This document shows, piece after piece, positions 14,149 through 14,217 of a stretch of 14,217 nucleotides of DNA; position 1 is the stretch's first letter, and the number at the start of each line of letters is the position of its first letter. Source of the DNA: an uncultured Flavobacteriaceae bacterium (GTDB taxonomy: Bacteria; Bacteroidota; Bacteroidia; Flavobacteriales; Flavobacteriaceae); assembly GCA_913031655.1 (NCBI GenBank), contig CAJWFY010000025.1, positions 1 through 14,217 of the forward strand. The letters run 5' to 3'. The position numbers and the translations under genes were made by a program. The notes under the pieces are model-generated. The model saw only the letters and a list, made by a program, of their open reading frames with translations, made no database searches and was not told the origin of the DNA.

Positions 14149-14217
14149 AACTCGTTTTTTTCTATTATTCATTTACAATTTAACTAAAATGAATAACTAA
14201 TTTTTATTTAAATTTGT

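Noticed and set aside
1..14217. Considered phage, transposon, toxin-antitoxin or CRISPR/defence content
   Set aside because: No integrase, transposase, nuclease-antitoxin pair, spaced repeat array or defence signature domain was seen; base composition looks even across the window.

Overview
The window is strongly AT-rich chromosomal DNA that looks like a (probably marine) member of the Flavobacteriia/Bacteroidota. The grounds are a PorP/SprF-family protein, which belongs to the type IX secretion and gliding systems of that phylum; many Sec signal peptides ending in S-x-A-Q or F-S-Q; starts with A-rich leaders and little or no Shine-Dalgarno; and a few perfect copies of the Bacteroidota -7 box TAnnTTTG. 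There are no tRNA or rRNA genes, CRISPR arrays, transposases or phage genes. It reads as an ordinary, compact chromosomal segment with several small, poorly known genes.

Layout. 1-50 (+) holds the last codons of a gene running in from the left, stopping directly against a convergent porP/sprF-like gene (51-1061, -). Next is a two-gene plus-strand unit: a 1097-residue exported beta-propeller/amidohydrolase fusion (1228-4521) and a ChbG/YdjC-type carbohydrate deacetylase (4527-5546). A minus-strand pair faces it: a four-repeat lipoprotein (5729-6409) and a two-helix mini membrane protein (5550-5720). Divergent from the lipoprotein by only 30 bp is a secreted GH29 alpha-L-fucosidase (6440-7768), which shares its stop tetranucleotide with an exported PPOx/FMN-split-barrel protein (7765-8271, -). 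A 396-bp very AT-rich spacer with a 19-bp direct repeat precedes a 64-residue conserved-looking protein (8668-8862), followed by a strong, probably bidirectional hairpin terminator.

The minus strand from 9360 to 8979 carries the most unusual item: a 33-residue peptide with 11 cysteines (9259-9360), metallothionein-like, followed in the same direction by a 74-residue two-helix membrane protein with His, Cys and Glu inside its helices (8979-9203). I propose this as a candidate miniature metal-handling operon; that is inference. The plus strand then runs through a secreted endonuclease/exonuclease/phosphatase protein, a stand-alone single-domain asparaginase-like protein, a 56-residue very basic helical protein, a DUF2834 membrane protein, an AlkA-like HhH-GPD DNA glycosylase and a MATE transporter. 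A minus-strand cupin gene overlaps the MATE stop codon.

How the genes relate. The deacetylase and fucosidase suggest scavenging of amino-sugar and fucose-containing glycans, but there is no SusC/SusD pair here, so this is not a classical polysaccharide utilisation locus. Convergent gene pairs abut or overlap by their stop codons at four places without hairpins between them. Three genes need TTG starts to include their signal peptide or first membrane helix.
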